Source of the DNA: Hyphomicrobiales bacterium | Lineage (GTDB): Bacteria; Pseudomonadota; Alphaproteobacteria; Rhizobiales; Rhizobiaceae | Assembly: GCA_026400435.1 (NCBI GenBank) | Contig: JAPLOZ010000011.1 | Span: 1 to 64,000 of the forward strand | DNA: 64,000 bases | Reading direction: 5' to 3' | Shown: one piece after another, positions 9,392 to 18,877 of the stretch | How positions within the stretch are numbered: position 1 is the first letter of the stretch | Layout of the letters: each line of letters opens with the position of its first letter | Translations under genes and position numbers: made by a program | Notes under the pieces: generated by a model | What the model saw: the letters and a program-made list of their open reading frames with translations, nothing else | Told to the model about the DNA's origin: nothing | Databases searched by the model: none

Positions 9392-10348
9392 TCAAACGGC
9401 CCTGGTGTCGACTCGCTCGAGAAAATGCCGGTAGGTCGCGCGGATGCCGTCCTCCAGGCCAATCTTCGGGCGCCATCCCATCGCGGCGATCTTGCTGCCG
9501 TCCATCAGCTTGCGCGGCGTCCCGTCGGGCTTCGTCGGGTCCAGAACGAGCGCGCCACCATAGCCGACGATCCGGCAGACGATCGCGGCGAGTTCCAGGA
9601 TGGTGAGGTCGCTGCCGCTGCCGACATTGATGTGTTCAGCGCCGGAATAATGCCGCATCAGGAACACAAGCGCCTCGGCGCAGTCATCGACATGCAGAAA
9701 TTCGCGGCGCGGCTTGCCGGTTCCCCAGAGCATCACGCTCGGTGCGCCTGAAGCCTTGGCATCATGCACCTTGCGGATCAGCGCGGGCAGAACATGGCTT
9801 GTCGCAAGGTCGAAATTGTCGCCAGGACCGTAGAGGTTGGTCGGCATCGCCGAGATGAAGTCCGCGCCGTGCTGCTGCCGGTAGGCCTGGCACAGCTTGA
9901 TGCCGGCAATCTTGGCGATTGCGTACCATTCATTCGTCGGCTCCAGGGGGCCGGTCAGAAGCGCTTCCTCGCGTATCGGCTGCTCGGCAAGTTTCGGGTA
10001 GATGCAGGAAGAGCCCAGGAACAGAAGCTTTTCCACGCCGGATCGGTGCGCCGCCGCGATGACATTCGCCTCGATCATCAAATTGTCGTAGAGGAAATCG
10101 GCGGGTGCGGTCGCGTTGGCAAGGATGCCGCCCACCTTGGCCGCGGCGAGAAACACCACCTGCGGGCGGTTTTCGGTCATCCAGCGATCGACAGACGCCT
10201 GGTTCTTCAGGTCAAGTTCGGTGCGCGACGCGGCGAGCACCGTGCAGTTTTCCCGACCAAGCCGGCGCACGATCGCGCTGCCGACCATGCCATTATGGCC
10301 GCAGACCAATACCCGCTTGCCGGCCAGGTCGAATTGGACCTCAGCCAC
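9392..10348 (-). CDS. fcl: GDP-L-fucose synthase
   Basis: 318-aa NADPH-dependent epimerase/reductase converting GDP-4-keto-6-deoxymannose to GDP-L-fucose. Short-chain dehydrogenase fold: nucleotide-binding GHNGMVG (17-23), catalytic SSCIYP (113-118) and YAIAK (Y142, K146), and a C-terminal substrate region with GSGSDLTI. The start is a GTG at 10348 lying within the end of gmd (8-nt overlap), showing coupled translation. Rhizobia use the same reaction (NolK) for Nod-factor fucosylation, but no nod genes are visible here. Confidence 0.95.
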   Translation of the reverse strand: MAEVQFDLAGKRVLVCGHNGMVGSAIVRRLGRENCTVLAASRTELDLKNQASVDRWMTENRPQVVFLAAAKVGGILANATAPADFLYDNLMIEANVIAAAHRSGVEKLLFLGSSCIYPKLAEQPIREEALLTGPLEPTNEWYAIAKIAGIKLCQAYRQQHGADFISAMPTNLYGPGDNFDLATSHVLPALIRKVHDAKASGAPSVMLWGTGKPRREFLHVDDCAEALVFLMRHYSGAEHINVGSGSDLTILELAAIVCRIVGYGGALVLDPTKPDGTPRKLMDGSKIAAMGWRPKIGLEDGIRATYRHFLERVDTRAV

Positions 10349-11420
10349 GGCTGTTCGACTTGACGGACAGTTCCGCTGCCTGCAGGTCGGCCAGCGTCAT
10401 CTCCTCCACCAATTGCTCGAACGTCGTCCTGGCCTTCCAGCCAAGCTTCTCGCGGGCCTTCGACGCGTCGCCAAGCAGGGTCTCCACTTCGGCGGGGCGG
10501 AAGTAGCGGGGATCGACGACGACGATCGCGTGACCGTCCGGCGTCAACGCCTTCTCGTCGACGCCTTCGCCCTCCCAGCGCAGTTGCATGCCGAGCACCC
10601 TGGCCGCCGCGTCGACGAAATCGCGCACGCTGCGCTGCTCGCCGGTGGCGATCACGAAGTCCTCGGGCGTCGGTTGCTGCAGCATCAGCCACTGCATCTC
10701 GACATAGTCGCGCGCATGCCCCCAGTCGCGCCGGGCGTCCAGATTGCCAAGCAGCAGCCTGTCCTGCACGCCAAGCTTGATGCGCGCCAGCGCTCGCGTG
10801 ATCTTGCGGGTGACGAAGGTCTCGCCGCGCACCGGCGACTCGTGGTTGAACAGGATGCCGTTGCAGGCATAGAGCCCGTAGGCCTCGCGGTAGTTGACGG
10901 TGATCCAGTAGGCATAAAGCTTGGCGACGCCATAGGGGCTGCGCGGGTAGAAGGGCGTGGCCTCGGTCTGCGGTGTCTGCTGTACCAGTCCATAGAGTTC
11001 GGAGGTCGAAGCCTGGTAGAATCGCGTCTTGTCCGCGAGACCCAGAATGCGGATCGCCTCAAGCAGCCTCAGCGTGCCAAGTGCGTCGGAATTGGCCGTG
11101 TATTCGGGTTCCTCGAAGGATACCGCGACGTGGCTCTGCGCGGCGAGGTTGTAGAGTTCGTCGGGCCGGGTCTGCTGGATGATATGGGTGAGGCTCGAGG
11201 AGTCCGTCATGTCGCCGTGATGCAGCACGAAGCGGCCCGCCTTGCCGGGCTCGCCGTCGAACAGATGGTCGATACGAGCGGTGTTGAACAGCGACGTGCG
11301 CCGCTTCACTCCGTGGACGACATAACCCTTGCCGAGCAGGAATTCGGCAAGATAGCTGCCGTCCTGTCCGGTAACGCCCGTCATCAGTGCGATTTTGCCG
11401 TTCGGCGCGGGTAGGGGCAT
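10341..11420 (-). CDS. gmd: GDP-mannose 4,6-dehydratase
   Basis: 359 aa; the first step from GDP-mannose to GDP-fucose. Rossmann motif [11 protein letters not shown] (14-24), catalytic residues around STSELYG (138-144) and Y163-x3-K167, and the GMD signatures [14 protein letters not shown] and RETFVTRKI are all present. The ATG at 11420 has AAGGACC upstream. It forms a two-gene operon with fcl. The 240 bases between this gene and the ABC ATPase hold no supported gene. Confidence 0.96.
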   Translation of the reverse strand: MPLPAPNGKIALMTGVTGQDGSYLAEFLLGKGYVVHGVKRRTSLFNTARIDHLFDGEPGKAGRFVLHHGDMTDSSSLTHIIQQTRPDELYNLAAQSHVAVSFEEPEYTANSDALGTLRLLEAIRILGLADKTRFYQASTSELYGLVQQTPQTEATPFYPRSPYGVAKLYAYWITVNYREAYGLYACNGILFNHESPVRGETFVTRKITRALARIKLGVQDRLLLGNLDARRDWGHARDYVEMQWLMLQQPTPEDFVIATGEQRSVRDFVDAAARVLGMQLRWEGEGVDEKALTPDGHAIVVVDPRYFRPAEVETLLGDASKAREKLGWKARTTFEQLVEEMTLADLQAAELSVKSNSRG

Positions 11421-11660
11421 TTCGGTCCTTGAACGTTTCCGGCGACACTGTTCGCCAGACTGGTCGAGGTCGTCCTATCGCGGAATGCCCTGGCGTTTCA
11501 ACCGCTGCTGGCGCCAATGCTGGCAGTTTGTCGACGGGACCGGCGATCCTGCTCCGGTCCAAGAACACATCGCGGTCGCTTTCATCTTCGAGAGCTGTTC
11601 GTTCCCCGACCGAAAATGGATGTGGGGCAGCAGTGCCGTCAACGATGTCGTTGATATGCT

Positions 11661-12731
11661 CTAGTGGAGCACCAGCACGTCTTCGGGCGAAAAGCTGATC
11701 TCAGCCTTGTCGCCGACGGTTGGCGGCGGTGACGCCGGGCTGTTGAATGTGTCGAGCGAGACACGATCCTTGCCAACGCCGACGCGGACCCGGATCACCG
11801 ATCCGAGGAAGCTGACCTCGGAAATCTCGCCGCCCAGCGTGGCGTCGCGGCCTGGCTGGCGGCCGAGCGAAATTGCCTCCGGGCGCAATGCCAGCGAAAG
11901 CGTGTCGCCGGCTTTCGAGCCGTTCAGCTTGCCCTTGAGCAGGACGCTGCTGGGGCCGACCTGCACAGCGCCGGTCGAAGGATCGGTGACGGTACCCTCC
12001 AGCACATTCAGCGTACCGACGAAATTGGCGACGAATTTTGTGGTCGGGCGGTTGTAGATCTCAAACGGCGTGCCGACCTGCTCGGCCTTGCCGCCATACA
12101 TCACGGCGATACGGTCGGAAATCGACAGCGCCTCTTCCTGATCATGCGTGACGAAGATTGTCGTGATGCCGAGCTTCTGCTGGATCGAACGGATTTCCTC
12201 GCGCAGCGACACGCGCACCTTGGCGTCGAGCGCCGAGAGCGGCTCGTCGAGCAACAGCAGTTTCGGGCTGGGCGCCAGCGCGCGGGCAAGAGCGACGCGC
12301 TGCTGCTGGCCGCCGGATAGCTGGTAGGGGTAGCGGTCGCCAAACTGGTCGATCGGCAGGCGGATGATGTTGAGCATCTCGGCGACGCGCTTGTCCGCAT
12401 CGGCCTTGGGCATGCCGGCGACCTTCAGTCCGAACGCGACGTTCTGCGCGACGGTGAGGTTGGGAAACAGCGCATAGGCCTGGAACACCATGCCGACGTT
12501 GCGCTGGTTGGGCTTCAGCCTGGTAACATCCCTGCCGCCGACGATGATGGAACCCGAAGTCGGTTCTTCGAAACCGGCTACCATGCGCAGCACCGTCGTC
12601 TTGCCGCAGCCAGATGGCCCGAGGAACGAGACGAATTCGCCAGGCGCCGCTTCGAGGGTAAAATCCTGAACGACGGTATTGGGGCCGTAGGACTTCTTGA
12701 CATGCTGGATGCTGAGGAAGGGATCGGCCAT
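11661..12731 (-). CDS. ABC transporter ATP-binding protein (PotA type)
   Basis: 356 aa. Walker A GPSGCGKTT (38-46), Q-loop VFQAYALFP, signature LSGGQQQRVALARAL (about 138-152), Walker B LLLLDEPLSALD and the switch histidine VTHDQEEA, followed by a C-terminal TOBE domain (about 280-356). This is the spermidine/putrescine/iron(III) class. The gene is last in the transporter operon, 17 nt after the second permease. With the binding protein and two permeases it forms a complete importer adjacent to amine-type catabolic enzymes. Confidence 0.93.
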   Translation of the reverse strand: MADPFLSIQHVKKSYGPNTVVQDFTLEAAPGEFVSFLGPSGCGKTTVLRMVAGFEEPTSGSIIVGGRDVTRLKPNQRNVGMVFQAYALFPNLTVAQNVAFGLKVAGMPKADADKRVAEMLNIIRLPIDQFGDRYPYQLSGGQQQRVALARALAPSPKLLLLDEPLSALDAKVRVSLREEIRSIQQKLGITTIFVTHDQEEALSISDRIAVMYGGKAEQVGTPFEIYNRPTTKFVANFVGTLNVLEGTVTDPSTGAVQVGPSSVLLKGKLNGSKAGDTLSLALRPEAISLGRQPGRDATLGGEISEVSFLGSVIRVRVGVGKDRVSLDTFNSPASPPPTVGDKAEISFSPEDVLVLH

Positions 12732-12748
12732 GGTATTGGGCTTTCAGA

Positions 12749-13540
12749 TCAGCGGGGTTGGTTCGACGATTTAGGCGCGTAACGCGACAGCAGCTGGATA
12801 AGCGACATGCAGCCCCAGGTGATAACGAAGGCGATGATTGCCAGCGCCGCGGGCTCGTAGGCGCGGTTGGCGCCGATGTTCTGCAGATAAGGGCCGAAAG
12901 CAGGCCGGTTCAGCAGGCTCGCCATGGTGAACTCGCCGATGACGATGGCGAACGTCAGGAAAGCGCCCGACAGCACGGCGATCAGCACGTTGGGCAGGAT
13001 AACCCGCCCTATGATGGTGGTCCAGCCGGCGCCGAGGATCTGCGCCGCTTCCGTCAGCGTGCGCACGTCGATGGTCCGGAGGCCTGTGTCAACCGCCCGG
13101 TACATGTAGGGCAGCGCGAGCGTGGCATAGCCGATCACCAGCAGCACGTTGGTGCCGCTTGTCGTCGCAAGAAACGGCAGCGGCGAATTGGAGCCATACA
13201 TGCGGATATAGCCGAACACGATGACGATCGCCGGTATGACCAGTGGCAAGAGCGTGATGAACTCGACGATTGGCCTGAGCTGCGGCATGCGCAGCCTGAT
13301 CCAGTAGGCGGTTGGCACTACGAGCAGCACGCCAAGCACGATGGTGAAGAGGGCGGCCACGATTGAATAGGTGAAGCTTTCCTGGAAATGGGGATCGCCA
13401 AACACAGAGCGATAGGCGTCAAACGAGTAGATGCCGCGCGTCTTGCGCAGCGAAAATTCGAACGTAGCGATGAGTGGAATAAAGAAATAACCCGCGCCGA
13501 TGGCGAAGGTGACCCAGGCCCAGAAGCGTCCGGACTTCAT
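12749..13540 (-). CDS. ABC transporter permease (PotC type)
   Basis: 263 aa with about six transmembrane helices and the ABC permease EAA loop (EAAQILGAGWTTIIGRVILP, about 166-185) that contacts the ATPase. The ATG at 13540 overlaps the stop of the first permease by 4 nt, so the start is well supported; longer in-frame readings run into the other permease. It pairs with the 304-aa permease as the heterodimeric channel of the importer. Confidence 0.92.
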   Translation of the reverse strand: MKSGRFWAWVTFAIGAGYFFIPLIATFEFSLRKTRGIYSFDAYRSVFGDPHFQESFTYSIVAALFTIVLGVLLVVPTAYWIRLRMPQLRPIVEFITLLPLVIPAIVIVFGYIRMYGSNSPLPFLATTSGTNVLLVIGYATLALPYMYRAVDTGLRTIDVRTLTEAAQILGAGWTTIIGRVILPNVLIAVLSGAFLTFAIVIGEFTMASLLNRPAFGPYLQNIGANRAYEPAALAIIAFVITWGCMSLIQLLSRYAPKSSNQPR

Positions 13541-14451
13541 TTCAGCCACCTCTCCGAACGGGTCCGGAACCAGATGTAGAACACATTGGCGAGGCCGGTA
13601 ATGACGATCATGCCGAAAGCTATGGCGTAGCCGAGATGCGCATTGTGCAGCACGTCGCCGCGAATCTGCGCGTAAAGCACGATGGGAATGATGTTGAGCG
13701 AGGAACCGGTCAGTGCATAAGCAGTGGCGATGGCGCCGAAGGCGTTGGCAAAGAGCAGGATAACCGTGCCCAGGAAACTCGGCCAGATGACCGGGACGAC
13801 AACCATGCGCCAGTATTGCGACTGGGTGGCGCCGAGCGTAGAGGCCGCCTCGCCCCATTCCTTCTTCAGCCCGTCGATCGCCGGCGTGATGATGACAACC
13901 ATCAGCGGGATCTGGAAATAGACATAGGTAAGCGTCAGGCCCCAGAAGGAAAGGATGTTGAAGCCGTTGGCATAGAGGTCGAAGCCGAAATAGGTCTTGA
14001 GGATCACGGTGGCCAGACCAAGTCGGCCGAGCGTTGCGATGAACGCGAAGGCCAGCGGCACGCCGGCGAAATTGGAGGCGACGCCCGAGAAGGTCAGCGT
14101 CGCGGATCGTATCCAGTTGGGAAGACCACCCCGCACGATGGCGATGGCAATGGCCAGACCCATAAGGGCGCCGATCAGCGCGGAGGCAAGACTGACCTTG
14201 ATCGAGATCCAGTAAGCGGCGACGATCGATGGCTGCGACAGTGCCGCGATGTTTTCGAAAGTGAATTCGCCCGCGTCGTTCTGGAAGGCGCCGATCATCA
14301 GATAGAAAGTCGGCAGGATCAGGAACATGACGGCGAAGATGAAGAACGGCGCGACGCCCAGCCACTGCGTTGGAAGCCGCATCCCGCGCGCTTCAGCAGG
14401 AGGCGCGGTCCTTCCTGCGGTCGCCGGATCTGAAAGGCTGAGATCGGTCAT
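13537..14451 (-). CDS. ABC transporter permease (PotB type)
   Basis: 304 aa: a cytoplasmic N-terminus, then about six membrane helices beginning near WLGVAPFFIFAVMFLILP, and an EAA-like loop (EAASTLGATQSQYWRMVVVP, about 207-226). BPD_transp_1 family, inner membrane. The ATG at 14451 follows the hairpin downstream of the binding-protein gene, so expression may depend on read-through. It overlaps the second permease by 4 nt. Confidence 0.92.
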   Translation of the reverse strand: MTDLSLSDPATAGRTAPPAEARGMRLPTQWLGVAPFFIFAVMFLILPTFYLMIGAFQNDAGEFTFENIAALSQPSIVAAYWISIKVSLASALIGALMGLAIAIAIVRGGLPNWIRSATLTFSGVASNFAGVPLAFAFIATLGRLGLATVILKTYFGFDLYANGFNILSFWGLTLTYVYFQIPLMVVIITPAIDGLKKEWGEAASTLGATQSQYWRMVVVPVIWPSFLGTVILLFANAFGAIATAYALTGSSLNIIPIVLYAQIRGDVLHNAHLGYAIAFGMIVITGLANVFYIWFRTRSERWLK

Positions 14452-14470
14452 TCGCCGGCTACCGTGACAG

Positions 14471-14503
14471 AGAAAGGCCGGGCGGCAAAATTGCCGCCCG
14501 GCC
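14471..14503 (-). terminator. Strong hairpin between binding protein and permeases
   Basis: A perfect 13-bp inverted repeat (14476-14488 and 14491-14503) lies 11 nt after the binding-protein stop, followed on the minus strand by TTTCT. It is probably a partial terminator or mRNA-stabilising stem that keeps binding-protein mRNA in excess over permease mRNA. Confidence 0.7.
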
Positions 14504-14514
14504 GACTTCGGATC

Positions 14515-15621
14515 TTACTGGACGTTGGCGCCGACGACGGCGTCCCAGTTCTTGGTGATCGCTTCCTTGGCCTTGCCCTGCTCTTCGAGGGTCGGGAACA
14601 CGGCGGCTTCGTAGGCGGCTGCCGGCGGCATCTTCGCCAGCATTTCCGCCGGGATCAGGCCCTTCTTGGCGAGATCGTTAAAGCGGATCGGATGGCAGTA
14701 GCCAGCGAGCCAGCCGAGCTGGCCTTCGTCCGAATAGAGATGTTCCATCCAGAGCTTGGCTGCGTTCGGATGCGGCGCGAAGGCGCTGATCGCCTGCACG
14801 TACACACCCGCGACGACGCCGGTCTTAGGCACGATCACGTCGACCGGCGGATTGCCGTTCAGCGTGTCGCGGCCAGCCAGCGCGTTGTAATCCCAAGTGA
14901 TCAGGATTGGGGTCTGGCCCTGTGCAAGCGTGGCAGCCTTGCCGATGACCGGTACGAAGTTGCCGGCGGCATTGAGCTTCTTGAAGAAGTCGAGGCCAGC
15001 TGTGCCGGCAGCTTCACCAGCGGCGGCGCCGCTGGAAAGGCCAGCGGCATAGACACCCTGGATCGCCTGGTTGGACGCACGCGGATCACCGGCGAGCGCA
15101 ACGGCGTTCTTGTACTCGTCCTTCAGCAGATCGGCCCAGTCGGCCGGCGCGTTCTTGACGATATCCTTGTTCACTTCGAAGGCAAGCACACCGTAATAGT
15201 CGCCGGTCCAGAAGCCTTCGGCGTCCTTGGCGCTGTCCGGGATCGAGTCCCAGGTCGAGACCTTGTAGGGCTGGATCAGGCCGTCGGCCTTGGCGGTCGG
15301 ACCGAAGGAGAGGCCGACGTCGATCACGTCAGGCGCCTGGGGGCCCTTGTTGTCCTTGTTTGCCTTGATCACCTCGATCTCGTCGCCCGAGCCGGCGTCG
15401 GGATTGAGTTCGTTGACCGTGATTTCAGGATACTTCTTCTTGAACGCGTCGATGACGGCGCCGTAGCCGCACCAATCATGCGGCAGCGCGATCGTGGTGA
15501 GCTGGCCCTCAGCCTTCGCGGCTGCAACCAGTTCGTCCATGGACTGCGCCGATGCGAAAGCCGTCGTCACCATGAGCGACGCGGCCGAAAGGGAAAGCAC
15601 TTTCCCCGTGAAATTGAACAT
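14515..15621 (-). CDS. Extracellular solute-binding protein (PotD/SBP class)
   Basis: 368 aa, periplasmic. A signal peptide (about 1-25, ending ASAQS) is followed by a two-lobed binding fold; the segments ALPHDWCGYGAVIDAFKKKY and PDVIDVGLSF and the C-terminal helices match polyamine/iron/thiamine-type binding proteins. The start at 15621 has GGAGAG 6-8 nt upstream; longer readings lack a ribosome site. First gene of the importer operon. Ligand unknown; the adjacent alcohol and aldehyde dehydrogenases and the gamma-glutamyl ligase suggest an amine or amino alcohol. Confidence 0.9.
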   Translation of the reverse strand: MFNFTGKVLSLSAASLMVTTAFASAQSMDELVAAAKAEGQLTTIALPHDWCGYGAVIDAFKKKYPEITVNELNPDAGSGDEIEVIKANKDNKGPQAPDVIDVGLSFGPTAKADGLIQPYKVSTWDSIPDSAKDAEGFWTGDYYGVLAFEVNKDIVKNAPADWADLLKDEYKNAVALAGDPRASNQAIQGVYAAGLSSGAAAGEAAGTAGLDFFKKLNAAGNFVPVIGKAATLAQGQTPILITWDYNALAGRDTLNGNPPVDVIVPKTGVVAGVYVQAISAFAPHPNAAKLWMEHLYSDEGQLGWLAGYCHPIRFNDLAKKGLIPAEMLAKMPPAAAYEAAVFPTLEEQGKAKEAITKNWDAVVGANVQ

Positions 15622-15751
15622 GTGTTCTCTCCGTTGAACTGACGCCAGTAGACGCCTCGGATGCGGTAGCGCTGTCGTGTGACAGTCCGATGAATGCTGG
15701 ACCGTAAACCCTCCCAAGGCCCGAAAAGTTAACCCCTTTTTCGAGACTCTA

Positions 15752-15796
15752 GCAATCGTCGCCGAGTTTATTTCTCGGCTAATCATCGGCGATTGC
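15752..15796. repeat. Nested inverted repeats in intergenic region
   Basis: Outer arms GCAATCG (15752-15758) and CGATTGC (15790-15796) enclose inner arms GCCGAG (15761-15766) and CTCGGC (15774-15779) around TTTATTT. The element lies between the alcohol dehydrogenase stop and the binding-protein start. There is no T-run on either strand, so it is more likely an operator or structured RNA than a classical terminator. Confidence 0.5.
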
Positions 15797-15854
15797 CTGC
15801 TTTCCGGTCTTCTACGCCCGTTTGCGACCATTGCCGGCCCGGGTGCGACAGCCT

Positions 15855-17027
15855 TCAGAGCTTTCCGGCAATCGTGTTGTCGAGCAGCGCCAGCGCAGCC
15901 TTTCTGGTGAGCTTGACAGGGTTGCCCCCGGTGCTCGGATCGGCCACCGCCATGACGGCGATCTCCGCCTTGCGCCGGGCGTCCATCTTAAGCCCCTTGA
16001 CCAGGTCGGGCAGCGTGTGGGGAACCTTGAGGTCCTTCCTCAGCTTCAGGATCGCCTTCGCGAAACCGTCAAAGCCGCCCTTGATTCCGAGATAGGCGGC
16101 GGCGCGCGCGATGCGCTCCTCGATCGCCGGGCGGTTGAAGGCGAGCACATAGGGCATGAAGACGCCGTTGGTCATGCCGTGATGGGTGTCGTAGAGCGCA
16201 CCGATCGGGTGCGACAGCGAGTGGATCGCGCCTAGTCCCTTCTGGAAGGCGGCGGCGCCCATGGCTGCGGCGGCCATCATGTTGGCGCGCGCGGTGACAT
16301 CTTTTCCATTCGCCGCCGCCTTGGGCAGGTTTTCGAAAACGAGGCGCATCCCTTCAAGGGCGATGCCGTCCGCCATCGGGTGGAAGCCGGGCGCCGAGTA
16401 GGCTTCGAGGCAATGGGCAAGCGCGTCCATGCCGGTGCCGACCGTGATGAAGGACGGCATGCCGACGGTCAGTTCCGGATCGGCGATCACGATTGCCGGC
16501 AGGAGTTTTGGATGGAAAATGATCTTCTTGGTGTGCGTGGCTTCGTTTGTCAGCACGCCGGCGCGGCCGACCTCCGAGCCGGTGCCCGCGGTGGTTGGCA
16601 CCGCCACGATCGGCGCGATGGCGTCGGAATTCGCGCGGGTCCACCAGTCGCCGATATCCTCGAAATCCCAGACCGGCCTTGTCTGGCCAGCCTGGAAGGC
16701 GACCAGCTTGCCGAGGTCGAGCCCCGAACCGCCGCCGAACGCGATAACGCCGTCATGTTTCCCCTTCTTGAACGCGGCAACGCCGGCGTCGAGATTGGAG
16801 CCGACCGGGTTCGCCTTGACGTCCGAGAAGACGGCGTAGGGTATCTTGGCGTCGTCGAGGATCTTCAGCGTCGATGCGACGACCGGCAGCTTGGCCAGCC
16901 CCGGATCGGTGACGAAGAGCGGGCGCTTGATGCCGGCAAAAGCCAGCGCGTCGGGCAATTCCTTGATGCGGCCCGCGCCGAAGCGAACTGTGGTCGGGTA
17001 GTTCCATTTGGAAATCAGCTTGGTCAT
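15855..17027 (-). CDS. Iron-containing alcohol dehydrogenase
   Basis: 390 aa, group III Fe-ADH. NAD-binding GGGSGLDLGK and TTAGTGSEV in the N-terminal half; metal-ligand segments GMDALAHCLEAY (about 196-207) and GAIHSLSHPIGALYDTHHGMTN (about 260-280) hold the Asp/His residues. The ATG at 17027 gives normal length. The gene follows the aldehyde dehydrogenase by 29 nt on the same strand, so alcohol to aldehyde to acid oxidation is encoded as a unit. Substrate inferred to be a gamma-glutamylated amino alcohol; a simple alcohol cannot be excluded. Confidence 0.93.
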   Translation of the reverse strand: MTKLISKWNYPTTVRFGAGRIKELPDALAFAGIKRPLFVTDPGLAKLPVVASTLKILDDAKIPYAVFSDVKANPVGSNLDAGVAAFKKGKHDGVIAFGGGSGLDLGKLVAFQAGQTRPVWDFEDIGDWWTRANSDAIAPIVAVPTTAGTGSEVGRAGVLTNEATHTKKIIFHPKLLPAIVIADPELTVGMPSFITVGTGMDALAHCLEAYSAPGFHPMADGIALEGMRLVFENLPKAAANGKDVTARANMMAAAAMGAAAFQKGLGAIHSLSHPIGALYDTHHGMTNGVFMPYVLAFNRPAIEERIARAAAYLGIKGGFDGFAKAILKLRKDLKVPHTLPDLVKGLKMDARRKAEIAVMAVADPSTGGNPVKLTRKAALALLDNTIAGKL

Positions 17028-17056
17028 GGCGGTGCTTTCAGAAGCAGTTGTCGGGC

Positions 17057-18445
17057 TCAGATCTTTTCGCGCAGATGGTAGCTCTTTGGCCGGGTCAAAT
17101 TGTCGTAGCCGATCTCCGACAGGCCGGCGCCCTTGCCGGTGTCCTTGACACCGGTCCAGACCAGTGCGGGGTCGAGATAGTCGCAGCGGTTCATGAACAC
17201 GGTGCCGGTCTCGACGCGGTCGCCGATGGCAATCGCGTGCTCCGTGTCGGAGGTCCAGATCGAGGCGGTCAGCCCGTAGGGGCTGTCGTTCATCAGCGCG
17301 ATCGCCTCCTCGTCGTTCCTCACCTTCATGATGCCGACGATCGGCCCGAAGCTTTCCTCGCGCATGACCGACATCTGGTGGTTGACTCCGGTCAGCACTT
17401 CCGGCGCGAGGTACGGCGAGCCGGCAATATCGTTAGCCAGCTTCATGTTGACGTGCGATGTCGCGCCCTTGCGCAGCGCCTCGGCATTCTGCTCGCGGAT
17501 CAGATCGGCGAAGCGCGCCTGGGCCATCGGCCCCATGGTGGTCGCCTGTTCGAGCGGATTGCCGACGACATAGTTCCTGGTCTCGGCGACGAACCCCTCG
17601 ACGAATTCGTCATAGACCTTCTCGTGGACATAGACGCGCTCGATGCCGCAGCAGCACTGGCCGGAATTATAGAAGGCACCGTCGACGAGATTGGCGACCG
17701 CGAAATCGAGCTTTGCGTCGGGCAGCACGTAGGCCGGGTCCTTGCCGCCAAGTTCGAGCCCGAGCGTCATGAAGGTGCCCGCCGCCGCCTTCTCGATGGC
17801 GCGGCCGCCGGCGACCGAGCCGGTGAAGTTGACGTGGTCGATCTTGCCCGAGCCGAGCAGTCGTTCAGTCTGGACGTGGTTCAGCACGATGTTCTGGAAG
17901 ATGCCCTTGGGCAGTCCTGCCTTCTCGAACGCCTGCGCGAAACGCTCGCCGACGAGCAGCGTCTGGGCGGCGTGCTTGAGGATCACGGCCGAGCCGGCCA
18001 TCAGTGCCGGCACGATGGTGTTGACGGCGGTAAGATAGGGATAGTTCCACGGCGCGATAACCATCACGACGCCGAGCGGCTCCTTCTTCACATAGCGACG
18101 GAAGCCCTCCTTCGGGTTGGAGGCGGGAACTGGAGCGAGCGCCTTCTCGGCGATCTCGACCATGTACTGCGTGCGTTCGCGCACGCCGCCGAACTCGCCG
18201 CCGTAGCGCACGGGACGTCCCATCTGCCAGGCGATCTCGGGCACGATCTCGTCGGTCATCGCGACCAGCGCCTCAAGCATTGCGAGCATGTATTTGCCGC
18301 GCGCGGCGATTGGCGTCTTGGCCCATTCGACCTGCGCCGCCTTCGCACGCTCGACGACTGCGTTGACTTGGGCGTCGGTCGCAACCGGCCGCTCGGCGTA
18401 GATCGAGCCGTCGACGGGAGATTTGAGTTTGATGGTTTCGCTCAT
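17057..18445 (-). CDS. NAD(P)-dependent aldehyde dehydrogenase
   Basis: 462 aa. The ALDH motifs are all visible: APWNYPY (substrate/cofactor entry), the catalytic glutamate in LELGGKDP, and the nucleophilic cysteine in NSGQCCCGIER, with ESFGPIVG near the C-terminus. The ATG at 18445 has GGAG upstream. It begins only 15 nt after the toxin stop, so it must be read through the toxin-antitoxin genes or from their promoter. Expected to oxidise the aldehyde produced by the adjacent Fe-ADH. Confidence 0.94.
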   Translation of the reverse strand: MSETIKLKSPVDGSIYAERPVATDAQVNAVVERAKAAQVEWAKTPIAARGKYMLAMLEALVAMTDEIVPEIAWQMGRPVRYGGEFGGVRERTQYMVEIAEKALAPVPASNPKEGFRRYVKKEPLGVVMVIAPWNYPYLTAVNTIVPALMAGSAVILKHAAQTLLVGERFAQAFEKAGLPKGIFQNIVLNHVQTERLLGSGKIDHVNFTGSVAGGRAIEKAAAGTFMTLGLELGGKDPAYVLPDAKLDFAVANLVDGAFYNSGQCCCGIERVYVHEKVYDEFVEGFVAETRNYVVGNPLEQATTMGPMAQARFADLIREQNAEALRKGATSHVNMKLANDIAGSPYLAPEVLTGVNHQMSVMREESFGPIVGIMKVRNDEEAIALMNDSPYGLTASIWTSDTEHAIAIGDRVETGTVFMNRCDYLDPALVWTGVKDTGKGAGLSEIGYDNLTRPKSYHLREKI

Positions 18446-18460
18446 GAAAACTCCATAAGA

Positions 18461-18877
18461 TCAGCAGGCAAGTGCGCTGACATGGCCCTGCTTGGCATAT
18501 TCGAGGATCGCACGGTCGCGGGTCATGAGAGTCAGGTCATGGGCGCGCGCCGTGGCGACCAATATCCGATCTGCGGGATCGCGATGCAGATTTCCTGGCA
18601 GAAAAGAAGACTCAATTAGCACTTCCGGAGACAGGGGCTCAATCCTGACCCCCGTGGCGGCAACCACTTCGCCAAATAGCGCAAGGGGCGTCCTAGTGGC
18701 TGGCAGCCGGTCCTTGCAACTCAATAAACCGAGTTCCCAAGCCGAGATTGGGGACACTCGGATTTTTTCGTCCGCGGCGAAGGCGGCTTTCATCGCTGCC
18801 CTCGCTTCCGGCTTTATCACTTCGTCCATTGCGATCCAGATGATCGCGCAAGTGTCGAGCAGCAGCCTTTTCGTCAC
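18461..18877 (-). CDS. PIN-domain toxin ribonuclease (VapC family)
   Basis: 138 aa. Four acidic PIN residues line up: D8 in LLLDTCAIIW, E48 in SAWELG, D103 in RDPADRILVATA and D121 in LMTRD, giving the magnesium-dependent RNase site of VapC toxins. The GTG at 18877 overlaps the antitoxin stop (GTGA), the usual tight coupling of a type II pair. It sits between a gamma-glutamyl ligase gene and an aldehyde dehydrogenase gene, an unusual place for such a module. RNA target unknown. Confidence 0.9.
   Translation of the reverse strand: MTKRLLLDTCAIIWIAMDEVIKPEARAAMKAAFAADEKIRVSPISAWELGLLSCKDRLPATRTPLALFGEVVAATGVRIEPLSPEVLIESSFLPGNLHRDPADRILVATARAHDLTLMTRDRAILEYAKQGHVSALAC

Noticed and set aside
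9392-11420. fcl/gmd as Nod-factor genes nolK/noeL
   Set aside because: No nodZ or other nod genes or nod boxes are visible; the partner is a GT11 transferase, so surface glycan use is more likely.
11395-11664. 89-codon plus-strand frame between gmd and the ABC ATPase gene
   Set aside because: Starts inside gmd, has no convincing ribosome site and no recognisable family.
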